Positions 10,675 through 20,151 of a DNA stretch of 64,000 bases are shown one piece after another (position 1 is the stretch's first letter; every line of letters starts with the position of its first letter). The notes under the pieces were generated by a model, which worked only from the letters and a program-made list of their open reading frames with translations, was not told the DNA's origin and did no database searches. A program made the translations under genes and the position numbers. Source of the DNA: Nonlabens sp. (GTDB lineage Bacteria > Bacteroidota > Bacteroidia > Flavobacteriales > Flavobacteriaceae); contig NZ_JAGYKG010000007.1 in the NCBI RefSeq assembly GCF_018401815.1, positions 1-64,000 of the forward strand, written 5' to 3'.

Positions 10675-11649
10675 TTAAGAAATCAACTTTACCACATCTT
10701 TAGCAAAATAACTGGCAATCAAGTCAGCCCCTGCTCTTTTGATGGCGGTGACTTGTTCCATCATTACGGCATCGTGGTTGAGCCAGCCTCTTTCGGCAGC
10801 TGCTTTAAGCATGGCATACTCGCCGCTTACTTGATACACGCTTACGGGAACATTCACTTCATTTTTAATATCTCTAACGATGTCCAAGTAGCACAACCCT
10901 GGTTTTACCATAACTATATCTGCTCCTTCATCGATATCCATTAAGGTTTCTTTGATGGCTTCACTGCGGTTAGCTGGGTCCATTTGATAGGATTTTTTAT
11001 CTCCAAAACCTGGCGCACTATCCAGCGCATCTCTAAAAGGACCATAAAAGGCACTTGCATATTTTGCTGAGTAGCTCATGATTCCGGTATCAGTAAATCC
11101 TTCTTTTTCTAGTGCTTCTCTGATATATAGAATACGGCCGTCCATCATATCGCTAGGAGCCACCATGTCAGCCCCAGCTTGTGCGTGTGAAACGCTCATC
11201 TGTGCGAGTACTTCACAAGTCGCATCGTTTATAATCTTGTGATTTTCTACAATACCATCGTGACCGTAACTGGAATAAGGGTCCAGAGCCACATCAGTCA
11301 TGACGTATAGTTCTGGAGCAACTTCTTTAACGGTTTTGATAGCGCGTTGCATAAGGCCTTCTTTATTTAAAGCTTCTGTTCCTTTATTATCTTTTAATTC
11401 GTCAGGTACTTTAACAAAAAGCAACACACTTTTCAGCCCCATACTCCAAAGTAATTGTACTTCTTTCTTTAAAAGATCCAGACTGTAACGGTAATAATTG
11501 GGCATAGAAGCAATTTCTTCTTTGATGCCTTTTCCTTCTACTATAAATAATGGAACAATAAAATCATTTGGTGAAATCAAGGTCTGTTGTACCAGAGATC
11601 TTACCGAGGCACTAGTTCTTAATCTTCTATTTCTTCTTAGCGGATACAT
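10675..11649 (-). CDS. hemB: Delta-aminolevulinic acid dehydratase (porphobilinogen synthase)
   Basis: Condenses two 5-aminolevulinate molecules into porphobilinogen for heme synthesis in the cytoplasm. 324 residues. The two active-site lysines are in YSAKYASAFYGPFR and MVKPGLCYLD. The metal-binding segment reads DVALDPYSSYGHDGI. It lacks the cysteines of zinc-type enzymes and has aspartates instead, as in the magnesium-dependent class. The N-terminal RRNRRLRTSASVR segment is typical. The upstream lipoprotein gene overlaps the hemB start by 23 bases on the same strand. Confidence 0.97.
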   Translation of the reverse strand: MYPLRRNRRLRTSASVRSLVQQTLISPNDFIVPLFIVEGKGIKEEIASMPNYYRYSLDLLKKEVQLLWSMGLKSVLLFVKVPDELKDNKGTEALNKEGLMQRAIKTVKEVAPELYVMTDVALDPYSSYGHDGIVENHKIINDATCEVLAQMSVSHAQAGADMVAPSDMMDGRILYIREALEKEGFTDTGIMSYSAKYASAFYGPFRDALDSAPGFGDKKSYQMDPANRSEAIKETLMDIDEGADIVMVKPGLCYLDIVRDIKNEVNVPVSVYQVSGEYAMLKAAAERGWLNHDAVMMEQVTAIKRAGADLIASYFAKDVVKLIS

Positions 11650-12037
11650 ATTCTAAATCTAGTTTATTGATGAGGTTGTGGTAATCCATCGCATCGTTAG
11701 CAATTTTCAAAGTTACTTTCTTTAAGGTATTTAAAATAGCGATAACAGCAGTTTCTGAATTGTTGTATTTATGAGACTGGAATTGGTTTTGTATAAAGTC
11801 ATTGATAAAAAGGGCTTCTTTATAAGTAATGGTTCTCCTTTTAACTCCTTCAGCTTTTTTATAGACGATGTAATCATCTCTAAAGCTCATGGATTCTTTA
11901 TCATGACTGTCACGAATATATTCACTTGTAAAATCTTTACTTTGAAATATGGAATTGATATTTTCTATGGAGGGTTCTAAGCTTTGGGTGCAGGATGCGA
12001 TAGTAACTATGGAAAATAGGAGAAGTAGTTTTTTCAT
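11627..12037 (-). CDS. Lipoprotein of unknown function upstream of hemB
   Basis: 136 residues with a lipoprotein signal peptide ending in the lipobox IASC at residues 13-16, so it is anchored in a membrane facing the periplasm. The mature part is charged and helical, with no family recognised. It overlaps the start of hemB by 23 bases, so the two are probably co-translated. No function is assigned. Confidence 0.75.
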   Translation of the reverse strand: MKKLLLLFSIVTIASCTQSLEPSIENINSIFQSKDFTSEYIRDSHDKESMSFRDDYIVYKKAEGVKRRTITYKEALFINDFIQNQFQSHKYNNSETAVIAILNTLKKVTLKIANDAMDYHNLINKLDLEYVSAKKK

Positions 12038-12256
12038 GATCCTTTCAAAAAATATGGTAAATTATGTCCTTTTTTAATTACAGTGTTTGATCCAAATTTA
12101 TTAGGGATCTATTGGAATGGTTTTCATTAGTTTATTTAGTTTCTGTTCCCTAACCGTAAAATCCTTTTGGTTGCTCGCTACGCTCGTCGCCAATACCTAT
12201 ATTCATCGGCACAAGCTCTGTTTTCCCTTTGAAAAAGGGAACTGCTTTTATTAGTT

Positions 12257-12298
12257 CTTTTCCCAAAGGATAGAATTAATTCTACCCTTTGGGAAAAG
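12257..12298. repeat. 42-base near-perfect inverted repeat
   Basis: Arms of 20 bases (CTTTTCCCAAAGGATAGAAT against its reverse complement) match at 19 of 20 positions around a TA centre. It sits 17 bases beyond the stop of the reverse-strand dehydrogenase and probably acts as its terminator hairpin. Further A/G-rich inverted sequence (TTTCCCTTTGAAAAAGGGAA) lies just upstream near 12221. Confidence 0.65.
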
Positions 12299-12314
12299 CG
12301 ATTTCGGGAATAAA

Positions 12315-13067
12315 TTATTCCTTCTTTAAAACCGTACTGCTTGCTTGTGCGGTGCACATTACGGTAAGATCGGCAATATTTACGTGTGCTGGTCTGGTCA
12401 GCGCAAATAGAATGACATCAGCCACATCTTGAGGTTGTAAGGGCATGTAGCCTTGATATACCTTATCTGCTCTTTCTGTATCTCCTTTAAATCGCACCTC
12501 GCTAAAGTTAGTTTGTACGAGCCCTGGACTTACAGCACCGACTCTAATGTGGTAGGGGTTTAAATCCAGTCGCATTCCAGTCGTAATGGCATCGACAGCA
12601 TGTTTAGAACCGCAATATACATTTCCGTTAGGATAGACTTCTTTTCCTGCCGTAGAACCTATGTTGATGATGTGACCGCTTTTACGCTCGCGCATTTGTG
12701 GCATTACGGCATGACTGACATACAGCAGGCCTTTGACATTGATATCCATCATCGCATCCCAATCTTCTATGCTGCCTTTGTCTATAGGGTCTAATCCATG
12801 AGCATTTCCCGCATTATTAATTAGGACATCAATCTTATCAAAAGGAGATTGGGTAAGGCTGTGGATTTGTTGCGCTACTGTTTTTTGATCGCGCACATCA
12901 AAGCATAGCGTTTCTACAGGAACCTGTTGAGAAAGCTCTTGTTTTAATTCGTTTAATTTTTCTTTATTGCGCCCACACAGCACTAACGCAAAATTATTTT
13001 TGGCAAGTGTTTGTGCTGTAGCTAGTCCTATTCCGCTTGTTGCTCCGGTTATTAGTGCTGTTTTCAT
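12315..13067 (-). CDS. Short-chain dehydrogenase/reductase, YdfG-like
   Basis: About 250 residues. The Rossmann cofactor motif TGATSGIG is at the N-terminus, NNAG near residue 84, and the catalytic Ser/Tyr/Lys are seen as NIGSTAG and YCGSKHA. The DPIDKGSIEDWDAMMDINVKG segment and the QPQDVADVILF tail resemble YdfG-type NADP-dependent 3-hydroxy acid/serine dehydrogenases, but the exact substrate is not certain. The ATG at 13067 is chosen because a TATTTTTG promoter box lies at 13083-13090 (reverse strand) and would overlap the alternative upstream start at 13085. Confidence 0.9.
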   Translation of the reverse strand: MKTALITGATSGIGLATAQTLAKNNFALVLCGRNKEKLNELKQELSQQVPVETLCFDVRDQKTVAQQIHSLTQSPFDKIDVLINNAGNAHGLDPIDKGSIEDWDAMMDINVKGLLYVSHAVMPQMRERKSGHIINIGSTAGKEVYPNGNVYCGSKHAVDAITTGMRLDLNPYHIRVGAVSPGLVQTNFSEVRFKGDTERADKVYQGYMPLQPQDVADVILFALTRPAHVNIADLTVMCTAQASSTVLKKE

Positions 13068-13082
13068 AATGGATCTTTCTAA

Positions 13083-13090
13083 CAAAAATA
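13083..13090 (-). promoter_or_regulatory. Promoter -7 box of the short-chain dehydrogenase
   Basis: TATTTTTG on the reverse strand matches TAnnTTTG, 15 bases before the ATG at 13067. It rules out translation from the upstream in-frame start at 13085. Confidence 0.55.
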
Positions 13091-13397
13091 GGGAAAAGCT
13101 ACTGGTGATCTGTTGGATTTATGTTAGGGTTTTTATTTTACAATAAAAGGAACCTGTTTACCAAAATACCCTATGGGAAAAAGCGTAAGTGTTAACAATC
13201 GATAACATAAAACCATACTTCTTTGAAGTATATCAGCATGTCCTGCTTTAACTTTGGTAGTCACAGAGCCAAAACGAAATTTAACTACTTTTAAACAATT
13301 CCCTCTTGGATGAGGGTGCATTTTTGTCATTTCCTGACATGGTGAGGTAAAATAACAAAAAGAAGATTTACAAAATAGGATTTAAGAAAATATACTT

Positions 13398-14402
13398 ATG
13401 GATCAACACAACACGCAGGTAGATATTGCGAGCATCAATGAAAAAGTGGCATTGGAAAGTCAGTTTGTAGAGCTGCTCGTTAATGAAATGAATAAGGTAA
13501 TTGTAGGTCAACAATACATGATAGAACGCTTGCTTATAGGCCTTTTAGGTCGTGGGCATATTCTATTAGAAGGAGTTCCTGGACTTGCAAAAACACTCGC
13601 TATTACAACACTTTCTAAGGCAGTAAGTGGTTCTTTTTCAAGAATCCAATTTACACCAGACCTGCTTCCAGCAGATGTGGTAGGGACACTTATCTATAAT
13701 ATGAAAGATGGCGAATTCAATATCAAGAAAGGACCCATATTTGCCAACTTTGTACTTGCAGATGAGGTGAATCGGGCACCAGCTAAAGTACAGAGTGCGT
13801 TGTTAGAAGCCATGCAAGAAAAGCAGGTGACCATAGGGGATACCACATTTAAATTAGACAAGCCCTTTTTAGTAATGGCGACTCAAAATCCAGTAGATCA
13901 GGAAGGAACGTATCCGTTACCAGAAGCACAAATGGACCGTTTTATGTTAAAAACGGTCATCGATTACCCTACAATTGTGGATGAACAGTTTATCATGCGA
14001 GCAAATCTTAAGAAAGATTTTCCTGAGCCTAATGCAGTAGTGTCTGTTGAACAAATTTTACGTGCTCAAGATGCAGTAGAAATTGTCTACATGGATGAAA
14101 AGATCGAGAAGTATATTTTAGACATCGTCTTTGCGACTCGTTATCCAGAAAAATACAACTTAGCAGAGTTGAAACCCTTAATTTCTTTTGGGGCGTCTCC
14201 TCGTGGATCGATCAACCTTGCAAAAGCCGCAAAATGTTATGCTTTTATAAAACGTCGAGGCTACGTAGTTCCTGAAGATGTAAGAGCGGTAGTACTTGAT
14301 GTATTGCGTCACAGAATAGGAATCACTTATGAAGCAGAAGCAGAAAACTACACGACAGAAGACATCGTAAATAAGATCGTAAACACGATTGAGGTACCCT
14401 AA
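13398..14402 (+). CDS. MoxR-family AAA+ ATPase (first gene of the Bat operon)
   Basis: 334-residue AAA_3 ATPase of the MoxR class, which acts as a chaperone with VWA-domain proteins. The Walker A segment is atypical in the usual MoxR way (LLEGVPGLAKTLA near residue 55). Walker B is FVLADEVNRAPAKVQSALLEAMQEKQV-like near residue 119, and sensor 1 is MATQNPVDQEGTYPLPEAQMDRF. It begins a run of eight same-strand genes ending at 22677 that matches the Bacteroidota aerotolerance (Bat) operon. Confidence 0.93.
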   Translation: MDQHNTQVDIASINEKVALESQFVELLVNEMNKVIVGQQYMIERLLIGLLGRGHILLEGVPGLAKTLAITTLSKAVSGSFSRIQFTPDLLPADVVGTLIYNMKDGEFNIKKGPIFANFVLADEVNRAPAKVQSALLEAMQEKQVTIGDTTFKLDKPFLVMATQNPVDQEGTYPLPEAQMDRFMLKTVIDYPTIVDEQFIMRANLKKDFPEPNAVVSVEQILRAQDAVEIVYMDEKIEKYILDIVFATRYPEKYNLAELKPLISFGASPRGSINLAKAAKCYAFIKRRGYVVPEDVRAVVLDVLRHRIGITYEAEAENYTTEDIVNKIVNTIEVP

Positions 14403-14487
14403 TCTAGTTGACAGTATTTAGTTGTAGTAGGCAGTTTTTATCTGGAACTACTTGAAGAATACTTTTGTTGAAAATTGAAAACGAATA

Positions 14488-15351
14488 ATGAACACACAAG
14501 AACTCCTTAAAAAAGTACGTAAGATCGAGATCAAAACACGTCGATTAAGCGATGCTGTTTTTGGTGGCGAGTACCACAGTGCGTTTAAAGGACGTGGGAT
14601 GACTTTTAGCGAGGTTCGAGAGTACCAGTTTGGTGATGATGTGCGCAATATTGATTGGAATGTAACCGCTAGATACAGTGAGCCCTATATCAAAGTGTTT
14701 GAAGAGGAACGGGAATTGACCTTAATGTTGGTAGCAGACATTAGCGGCTCGACACTTTTTGGAACTCAAGAGCAAATTAAAAAAGAAATTATAACAGAGT
14801 TGTGCGCTACACTAGCTTTTAGTGCCATGCAAAACAATGACAAAGTAGGCCTACTGCTATTTTCCGACCAGGTAGAATTATACATTCCGCCTAAGAAAGG
14901 GAAATTTCATATTCTTAGAATTATCAGAGAATTACTAGAATTTAAACCTCAAGGTACTGGAACAGATGTGGCTGGAGCACTTAAGTTTCTAGCAGGGGTG
15001 CTCAAGAAAAAAGCCATCGTATTTGTGATGTCAGATTTTATGAGTGCCGACTATAAAAAAACCCTTCAAATTGCAGGTCGCAAACACGATGTTACTGGAA
15101 TTAGAGTTTATGACCAGCGTGAGGCAGAAATGCCTAAAATGGGACTCGTGCAATTCAAAGATCTAGAAACAGGGGCGTCGCAATTGATTAACACCAGCTC
15201 TAAATCGGCACGCATTAAATATGCTGCTTATCACAAAGAATGTGCTGCTTATTTTAAAGATGCGTTCACGAGATCTGATGCAGGCGCTATAGATTTAGAA
15301 ACCCGAGAGAATTATACCAAAAAACTATTAGGATACTTTAAAGCACGATGA
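14488..15351 (+). CDS. DUF58 domain protein (Bat operon)
   Basis: 287 residues, DUF58 family, which contains a VWA-like fold. The signature GEYHSAFKGRGMTFSEVREY and the DDVRNIDWNVTAR motif are present near residues 27-60, followed by a MIDAS-like DISGS at residue 89. It follows MoxR by 85 bases. Its stop overlaps the start of the next gene by 4 bases. The family works with MoxR in complexes at the membrane; the molecular role is not established. Confidence 0.92.
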   Translation: MNTQELLKKVRKIEIKTRRLSDAVFGGEYHSAFKGRGMTFSEVREYQFGDDVRNIDWNVTARYSEPYIKVFEEERELTLMLVADISGSTLFGTQEQIKKEIITELCATLAFSAMQNNDKVGLLLFSDQVELYIPPKKGKFHILRIIRELLEFKPQGTGTDVAGALKFLAGVLKKKAIVFVMSDFMSADYKKTLQIAGRKHDVTGIRVYDQREAEMPKMGLVQFKDLETGASQLINTSSKSARIKYAAYHKECAAYFKDAFTRSDAGAIDLETRENYTKKLLGYFKAR

Positions 15352-16994
15352 TCAAAAAATTAGTGTACATAGCGTTTTTATTTTGCATCGCCATAACTTC
15401 TGCCCAAGACCAGACAAAGACGGAGGTAGTTACAAAGGTAGATCGTGACTTGATCAAAATAGGTGAAGAAGTAAAACTGGGAATCAGCGTAGAAGCTGAT
15501 TTAGGTGATTTGATCATTTTTCCAGAGCAACAGACTATGGGTGCCATGGAAGTGCTCCAAAGCTATCCGGTAGATAGCTTGAGAATCGCCGATAAAATCA
15601 GGTTGTTCAAGCAATACGGCATCACCCAATTTGACTCGGGGGATTACTGGGTACCGCGATTGCAGGTATTGAAAAACAACCGAAGCATTCAATCAGATTC
15701 TGTTCTGATAAGTGTGCGTGAAGTAGTTGTTGATACTACTAAGCAAGGCATGTTTCCTATCAAGGACTCCGTAGATATTACCGATAGATCTACTCTTTCT
15801 TATAACTGGATGTGGTGGTTATTGCTATTAATTCCTGTGGGGATTGTTGTTGTTTTGCTTTCGCGAAAGCGGGAACAAAAAACCTATGAAGAAACCTTAC
15901 AGCCTTTTGAATGGACCAAGTACCGCCTAAAATTATTGGACGAAAGTGGTCGTCTCGAAAACCGAGAATGGAAGGAATATTATACAGAACTTACGTACAT
16001 TATTAGAAGGTATATCGATTCTAAAGTCTATGGGCATACTCTAGAAAGCACTACGGGACAATTGATTAAAGAATTAAAGATAGCTATGTCTGAAAAAGGC
16101 ATGCATATTACTGATAAAACACTATCCAGGCTAGAAGACATCCTTCAAAAAGCCGATTTGGTCAAATTTGCTACTGCTGGTGGAGATGCGATAAGTGCTA
16201 AAGAAGACCGACAGCGCACCATGGAAATTATCAATAATATCCATCAAGTATTGCCGCCACCTACTGAAGAAGAACTCATGCAGGATGCGCGTTACAGACG
16301 CAAGCAAGAACTTAAAAAACGCACGCGCAACATATTAATTGGTATAGCAGCTGCTGTTGTTGCTTTGGGAATAGCGGTAGGAATCTGGGGGTATCTTGCA
16401 GGATTTGATAACGTGAAAGACCAGATTTTTGGTAACTCTCAAAGAGCACTTACGGAGCAGACCTGGTTGACCAGTGAATACGGCATGCCACCGGTGCAGT
16501 TGAATTCGCCTGATATTTTAGTGCGTCAAGACAGTACCAATTTAGGAGAAGTATTTAAACAGGTTGCTTCTTCAATTGACGAATTTGCTTCTGGAAATAT
16601 TGCTGACGACTTTTATATAGGTGTCATTACGTTTACCATAGGAGCAAGTGATCCTGATGCAGAAATTGAACTTGATCCAAAGGTGGTAAGAGATAATATG
16701 ACCATAATTTTAGATAAAATGGGGGCAACCGACATCTTGATGTTGGAAGATGAGGTAGAAATAGATGGAGTTAAAGGAGTGTCCTTAAAAGGTACGTACC
16801 AACTTAATGATGAAGATTATGAGTACGATATTCTTATGATGTCTAATCGCGTAGGTATCGACCAAATCATCATCACCAATAAGAAAGATAATGAAGAAGA
16901 TGCTGATCGCGAATTTGGAAGAATTTTGAGAGAACGAGTGAGAAGCTCTATTGTATTTCCATCTTTTGATGATGGTAAAAAGAAGAAAGAATAA
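15348..16994 (+). CDS. Bat-operon membrane protein with N-terminal beta domain and C-terminal extension
   Basis: 548 residues. A signal peptide is followed by a BatD-like beta domain (TEVVTKVDRDLIKIGEEVKL), a transmembrane segment at about 150-171, and a cytoplasmic region (EWTKYRLKLLDESGRLENREWKEYY). The latter resembles the DUF4381-like protein usually found at this operon position. A second transmembrane segment lies at about 326-350. The last 180 residues form an acidic extension (DDFYIGVITFTIGAS) not recognised from the usual family. It contains palindrome copy 15857-15870, read as LSRKR just after the first membrane segment. Confidence 0.8.
   Translation: MIKKLVYIAFLFCIAITSAQDQTKTEVVTKVDRDLIKIGEEVKLGISVEADLGDLIIFPEQQTMGAMEVLQSYPVDSLRIADKIRLFKQYGITQFDSGDYWVPRLQVLKNNRSIQSDSVLISVREVVVDTTKQGMFPIKDSVDITDRSTLSYNWMWWLLLLIPVGIVVVLLSRKREQKTYEETLQPFEWTKYRLKLLDESGRLENREWKEYYTELTYIIRRYIDSKVYGHTLESTTGQLIKELKIAMSEKGMHITDKTLSRLEDILQKADLVKFATAGGDAISAKEDRQRTMEIINNIHQVLPPPTEEELMQDARYRRKQELKKRTRNILIGIAAAVVALGIAVGIWGYLAGFDNVKDQIFGNSQRALTEQTWLTSEYGMPPVQLNSPDILVRQDSTNLGEVFKQVASSIDEFASGNIADDFYIGVITFTIGASDPDAEIELDPKVVRDNMTIILDKMGATDILMLEDEVEIDGVKGVSLKGTYQLNDEDYEYDILMMSNRVGIDQIIITNKKDNEEDADREFGRILRERVRSSIVFPSFDDGKKKKE
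15857..15870. repeat. Iterated palindrome, copy 4 (Bat-operon membrane protein)
   Basis: 14-base core GCTTTCGCGAAAGC, coding for LSRKR. Confidence 0.95.
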
Positions 16995-18007
16995 TGATGG
17001 ACTGGGTTACAAATATTGAGTTTGCTTCACCAGAAATGTTTTGGTTGTTATTGGCGTTGCCATTGGTGATCGCTTTTTACATTTGGACTTTTAACAGGCA
17101 GCATGCACAAATACAAGTTTCTTCAATTAAAGGGTTTCAAAGTAAAGGATCTCTATTAGGGAAATTGAGGCCCTTACTTTTTGTATTGAGATTGCTGGCC
17201 TTGACTTTAATCATCACTGCCCTCGCAAGACCTCAAACAACTGATGTTACCACAAAGACTCAAACAACAAACGGTATAGACATTGTTCTTGCCATCGATG
17301 TAAGTGCGAGTATGCTGGCTAGAGACTTTGAACCTGATCGTCTAGAAGCTACTAAAGAAGTTGCTGCAGAATTTATTAATGGAAGGCCTAACGACCGTAT
17401 AGGCGTTGTGGTGTATGCGGGAGAAAGCTATACAAAAACACCGATCACCACAGATGAAAGCATTTCTCTGAAAGCAATTAAAGACATCAAATTTGACGGT
17501 GTTCTTGAAAATGGTACTGCTATAGGAATGGGACTTGCGACCGCTGTAAATAGATTGAAAGAAAGTGAAGCGCTGAGCAAAGTGATTATTTTAATGACAG
17601 ATGGAGTGAACAACAGCGGTTTTCTCGATCCTAAAATTGCTAGTGAATTAGCCATAGAATTTGATATTAAGGTCTACACCATTGGAATAGGAACTAACGG
17701 TAATGCATTGTCCCCTTACGCTCAATTACCTAATGGAAAATTTCAGTTTAGAATGGCACCTGTAGAAATTGACGAAGAGCTTATGAAACAAATCGCTGCG
17801 GATACCGGTGGTAAGTACTTTAGAGCAGACAATAATAAAAAGCTTAAAGAAATTTATGCCGAGATTGATCAACTAGAAAAAACAGAGATCGAGCAATTTG
17901 AATTCTATAACATAGATGAAAAATACAGAGATCTTGTTTTATTGGCCTTATTAGGTATAGGTGTAGAACTGTTATTGAGATATACTATTTTTAAGACTGC
18001 TGCGTAA
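16994..18007 (+). CDS. batA: VWA-domain membrane protein BatA
   Basis: 337 residues. Two N-terminal transmembrane segments (about 15-32 and 58-77) and one near the C-terminus flank a von Willebrand A domain. The MIDAS residues are in DVSASM near residue 97, with the supporting TAIGMG and MTDGVNNSG motifs. The start overlaps the previous stop by one base. The family is required for full aerotolerance in Bacteroides; here it is assigned by homology and gene order. Confidence 0.92.
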   Translation: MMDWVTNIEFASPEMFWLLLALPLVIAFYIWTFNRQHAQIQVSSIKGFQSKGSLLGKLRPLLFVLRLLALTLIITALARPQTTDVTTKTQTTNGIDIVLAIDVSASMLARDFEPDRLEATKEVAAEFINGRPNDRIGVVVYAGESYTKTPITTDESISLKAIKDIKFDGVLENGTAIGMGLATAVNRLKESEALSKVIILMTDGVNNSGFLDPKIASELAIEFDIKVYTIGIGTNGNALSPYAQLPNGKFQFRMAPVEIDEELMKQIAADTGGKYFRADNNKKLKEIYAEIDQLEKTEIEQFEFYNIDEKYRDLVLLALLGIGVELLLRYTIFKTAA

Positions 18008-18278
18008 AGGTGATGAGTACTGAGTTCAGAGTTTTTGGGTTAGCCGCTGCCAGTTAAAGCTGGAAAAGCAGTGGTAGAAAATATAAAGGAACTGTTTATA
18101 ATTAAAAGAAGTTGTTAGGTTGAGCGATAGTCGAAACCTTTTTACCTGAGGAAAGAGACGTTTATTTCTTAAGAGAAATACGTTGGTTTCCCCTATTTGA
18201 CAGACAAGCTTTTCAGGCTCATTTAGGAGGAGTGAAAAAACTAATTTTAACTATTACTAATAGATAATAACTAAGAAA

Positions 18279-19310
18279 GTGTATATACTAGAAGAAAAAA
18301 TATATTTCTGGCTTTTGTGCCTTATCCCGGTCTTGATCGTTCTATTTATAGGGCTTTCTTACTGGAGGCATCGCGCACAAAAAAAGTATGCTGCTAAGCA
18401 AATGCTGGATCATTTGATTCCAGACCGCTCTTGGTTCAAACCTATTTTAAAATTGGTAACCGTTTGTGTGGGAATTGCGTTTTTAGTTTTGGCGCTGGTG
18501 AACCTTAAAGCAGGCGAAAAAACAGAAACTGTCAATCGAGAAGGTGTTGATATTGTTTTTGCAGTAGATGTATCTAAATCGATGCTAGCAGAAGATATCG
18601 CTCCTAACCGATTGGAAAAATCCCAACGTTTAGTTACCGAGATCATTAACAACCTGGCAAGTGATCGCATAGGACTCATTGCTTATGCAGGAAGCGCCGT
18701 TCCACAATTACCGATTACAACAGATTACGGAAGTGCAAAAATGTTCTTGCAATCGTTGACTACCGAATTGATTTCCAGTCAAGGAACGGCTATTAATGAG
18801 GCGATACAGTTGGCAGAAAATTATTATAGTGACGAGACGGAAGCCGCAAAAATTTTAGTCATCATCAGTGATGGAGAAGACCACGAGGGAGAGAGCGTTG
18901 CAGTTGCTGAAGCTGCTGCTGAGAAGGGAATACGCATCTTTACTATAGGTGTAGGAACTGAAAAAGGAACGACCATTCCCATTAAAAGAAATGGAATCGT
19001 TAGAGAGTTTAAAAAAGATAGAGACGGGAACACCGTGATCACTAAGCTCAATGCGGAAACATTAATAGAAATTTCTGAAGCGGGAAAGGGGGCTTATATC
19101 GATGGTACGGTTACGGCAACGGTAATAGAAGAATTGAAGGCTGAGCTCTCCGGAATCGATAAGGTCGCCTTTGAATCACAACAATATGCCGACTTTGAAT
19201 CTCAATTTCAGTGGTTTTTGGGTTTTGGACTGTTCTTTTTATTTTTAGATATCCTTTACCTAGAGAAAAAAACCAATTGGCTTAAAAAATTAAACTTGTT
19301 CAATGAATAA
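18279..19310 (+). CDS. batB: VWA-domain membrane protein BatB
   Basis: 343 residues, the second VWA protein of the operon. It has a GTG start; the N-terminus MYILEEKIYFWLL is typical of BatB, which supports this choice. Membrane segments lie at about 8-27 and 56-74 and near the C-terminus, flanking a VWA domain with MIDAS motif DVSKSM near residue 95 and ISDGEDHEG. A 271-base gap separates it from batA and holds no recognisable gene. It overlaps batC by 8 bases. Confidence 0.92.
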   Translation: MYILEEKIYFWLLCLIPVLIVLFIGLSYWRHRAQKKYAAKQMLDHLIPDRSWFKPILKLVTVCVGIAFLVLALVNLKAGEKTETVNREGVDIVFAVDVSKSMLAEDIAPNRLEKSQRLVTEIINNLASDRIGLIAYAGSAVPQLPITTDYGSAKMFLQSLTTELISSQGTAINEAIQLAENYYSDETEAAKILVIISDGEDHEGESVAVAEAAAEKGIRIFTIGVGTEKGTTIPIKRNGIVREFKKDRDGNTVITKLNAETLIEISEAGKGAYIDGTVTATVIEELKAELSGIDKVAFESQQYADFESQFQWFLGFGLFFLFLDILYLEKKTNWLKKLNLFNE

Positions 19311-20151
19311 GAAGAAGATGAAACATATAATAGTCGTTTTATGGATTTTGGGTAGTTACGCTTTCGCGAAAGCGCAACCAACACCAACAACAAATCCAGT
19401 ATATGAAAACGCAGTAGCAAAAGCTCAGGAATATGCAAGTGAAGGAAATTTCAACCTTGCCGAAGCTGCCTATAAAAAAGCAAAAGCAGTAAATCCGCAG
19501 AGTGTGGATGCCGCTTATAATCTTGGAAATTTATACTACGAGAACACTAAGAAGTACAAGGCCTCTAGCAGTTATATAGCAGCTGCTGAAGCCGCTACAA
19601 CCAAAGAAGAAAAACACAGGATTTTTCACAATCAAGGAAATTTGTTGCTGGAAAACAAAGAATATAAAAAGGCAGTAGAGGCATATAAAAATGCGTTGAG
19701 AAATGATCCGACAGACGAAGAAACCAGATACAATCTAGCGCTTGCTAAAAAAGAAGAAGAAAAGCAAGGTGGCGGCGGTGGCGGTGGTGATGATGAAAAA
19801 GATAAGAAAGACGACAGCCAAAGCAAAGATCAGGACAATAAAGAAGGGGATAAAGACGAGAAGTCTGACGGTAAAAACGACGGAAAAGAAAACGAGAAAG
19901 ACGGGGACAAGGAAAAAGGTGATGGAGAAGGCGATAAAGATCAAGATGGAAAGCCTAAAGATGGAAAAGATGGCGACGGGGAACCTAAAAAGCAAGACCA
20001 AAACGCCCCACAACGTGTGGAAGGTAAAATGACACCACAACAGATCAATCAGATATTAGAGGCGATGAGTAATGAAGAACAAAAAATTAGAGCTAAAGTA
20101 AACGCAAAGAAAGCTGCAGGTCCTGCAAAAAAATCTGAAAAAGATTGGTAA
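19303..20151 (+). CDS. batC: TPR protein BatC with low-complexity charged tail
   Basis: 282 residues. A signal peptide is followed by about three tetratricopeptide repeats (VDAAYNLGNLYYENTKKY, then the NQGNLLLENKEYKKAVEAYK repeat). Next comes a run of seven glycines and an extreme Asp/Lys/Glu/Gly low-complexity stretch of about 75 residues. A short ordered C-terminus includes MTPQQINQILEAMSNEEQ. It is probably periplasmic and a partner of BatA/BatB. Palindrome copy 19359-19374 encodes AFAKA at the signal-peptide cleavage region. Its stop overlaps the batD start (TAATG). Confidence 0.9.
   Translation: MNKKKMKHIIVVLWILGSYAFAKAQPTPTTNPVYENAVAKAQEYASEGNFNLAEAAYKKAKAVNPQSVDAAYNLGNLYYENTKKYKASSSYIAAAEAATTKEEKHRIFHNQGNLLLENKEYKKAVEAYKNALRNDPTDEETRYNLALAKKEEEKQGGGGGGGDDEKDKKDDSQSKDQDNKEGDKDEKSDGKNDGKENEKDGDKEKGDGEGDKDQDGKPKDGKDGDGEPKKQDQNAPQRVEGKMTPQQINQILEAMSNEEQKIRAKVNAKKAAGPAKKSEKDW
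19359..19374. repeat. Iterated palindrome, copy 5 (in batC)
   Basis: Perfect CGCTTTCGCGAAAGCG, coding for AFAKA at the signal-peptide end. Confidence 0.95.

Noticed and set aside
19632..20040. Long frames on both strands across the batC low-complexity tail
   Set aside because: They are shadows caused by the biased Asp/Lys/Gly codons of the batC tail; composition is extreme and no start context or family exists.
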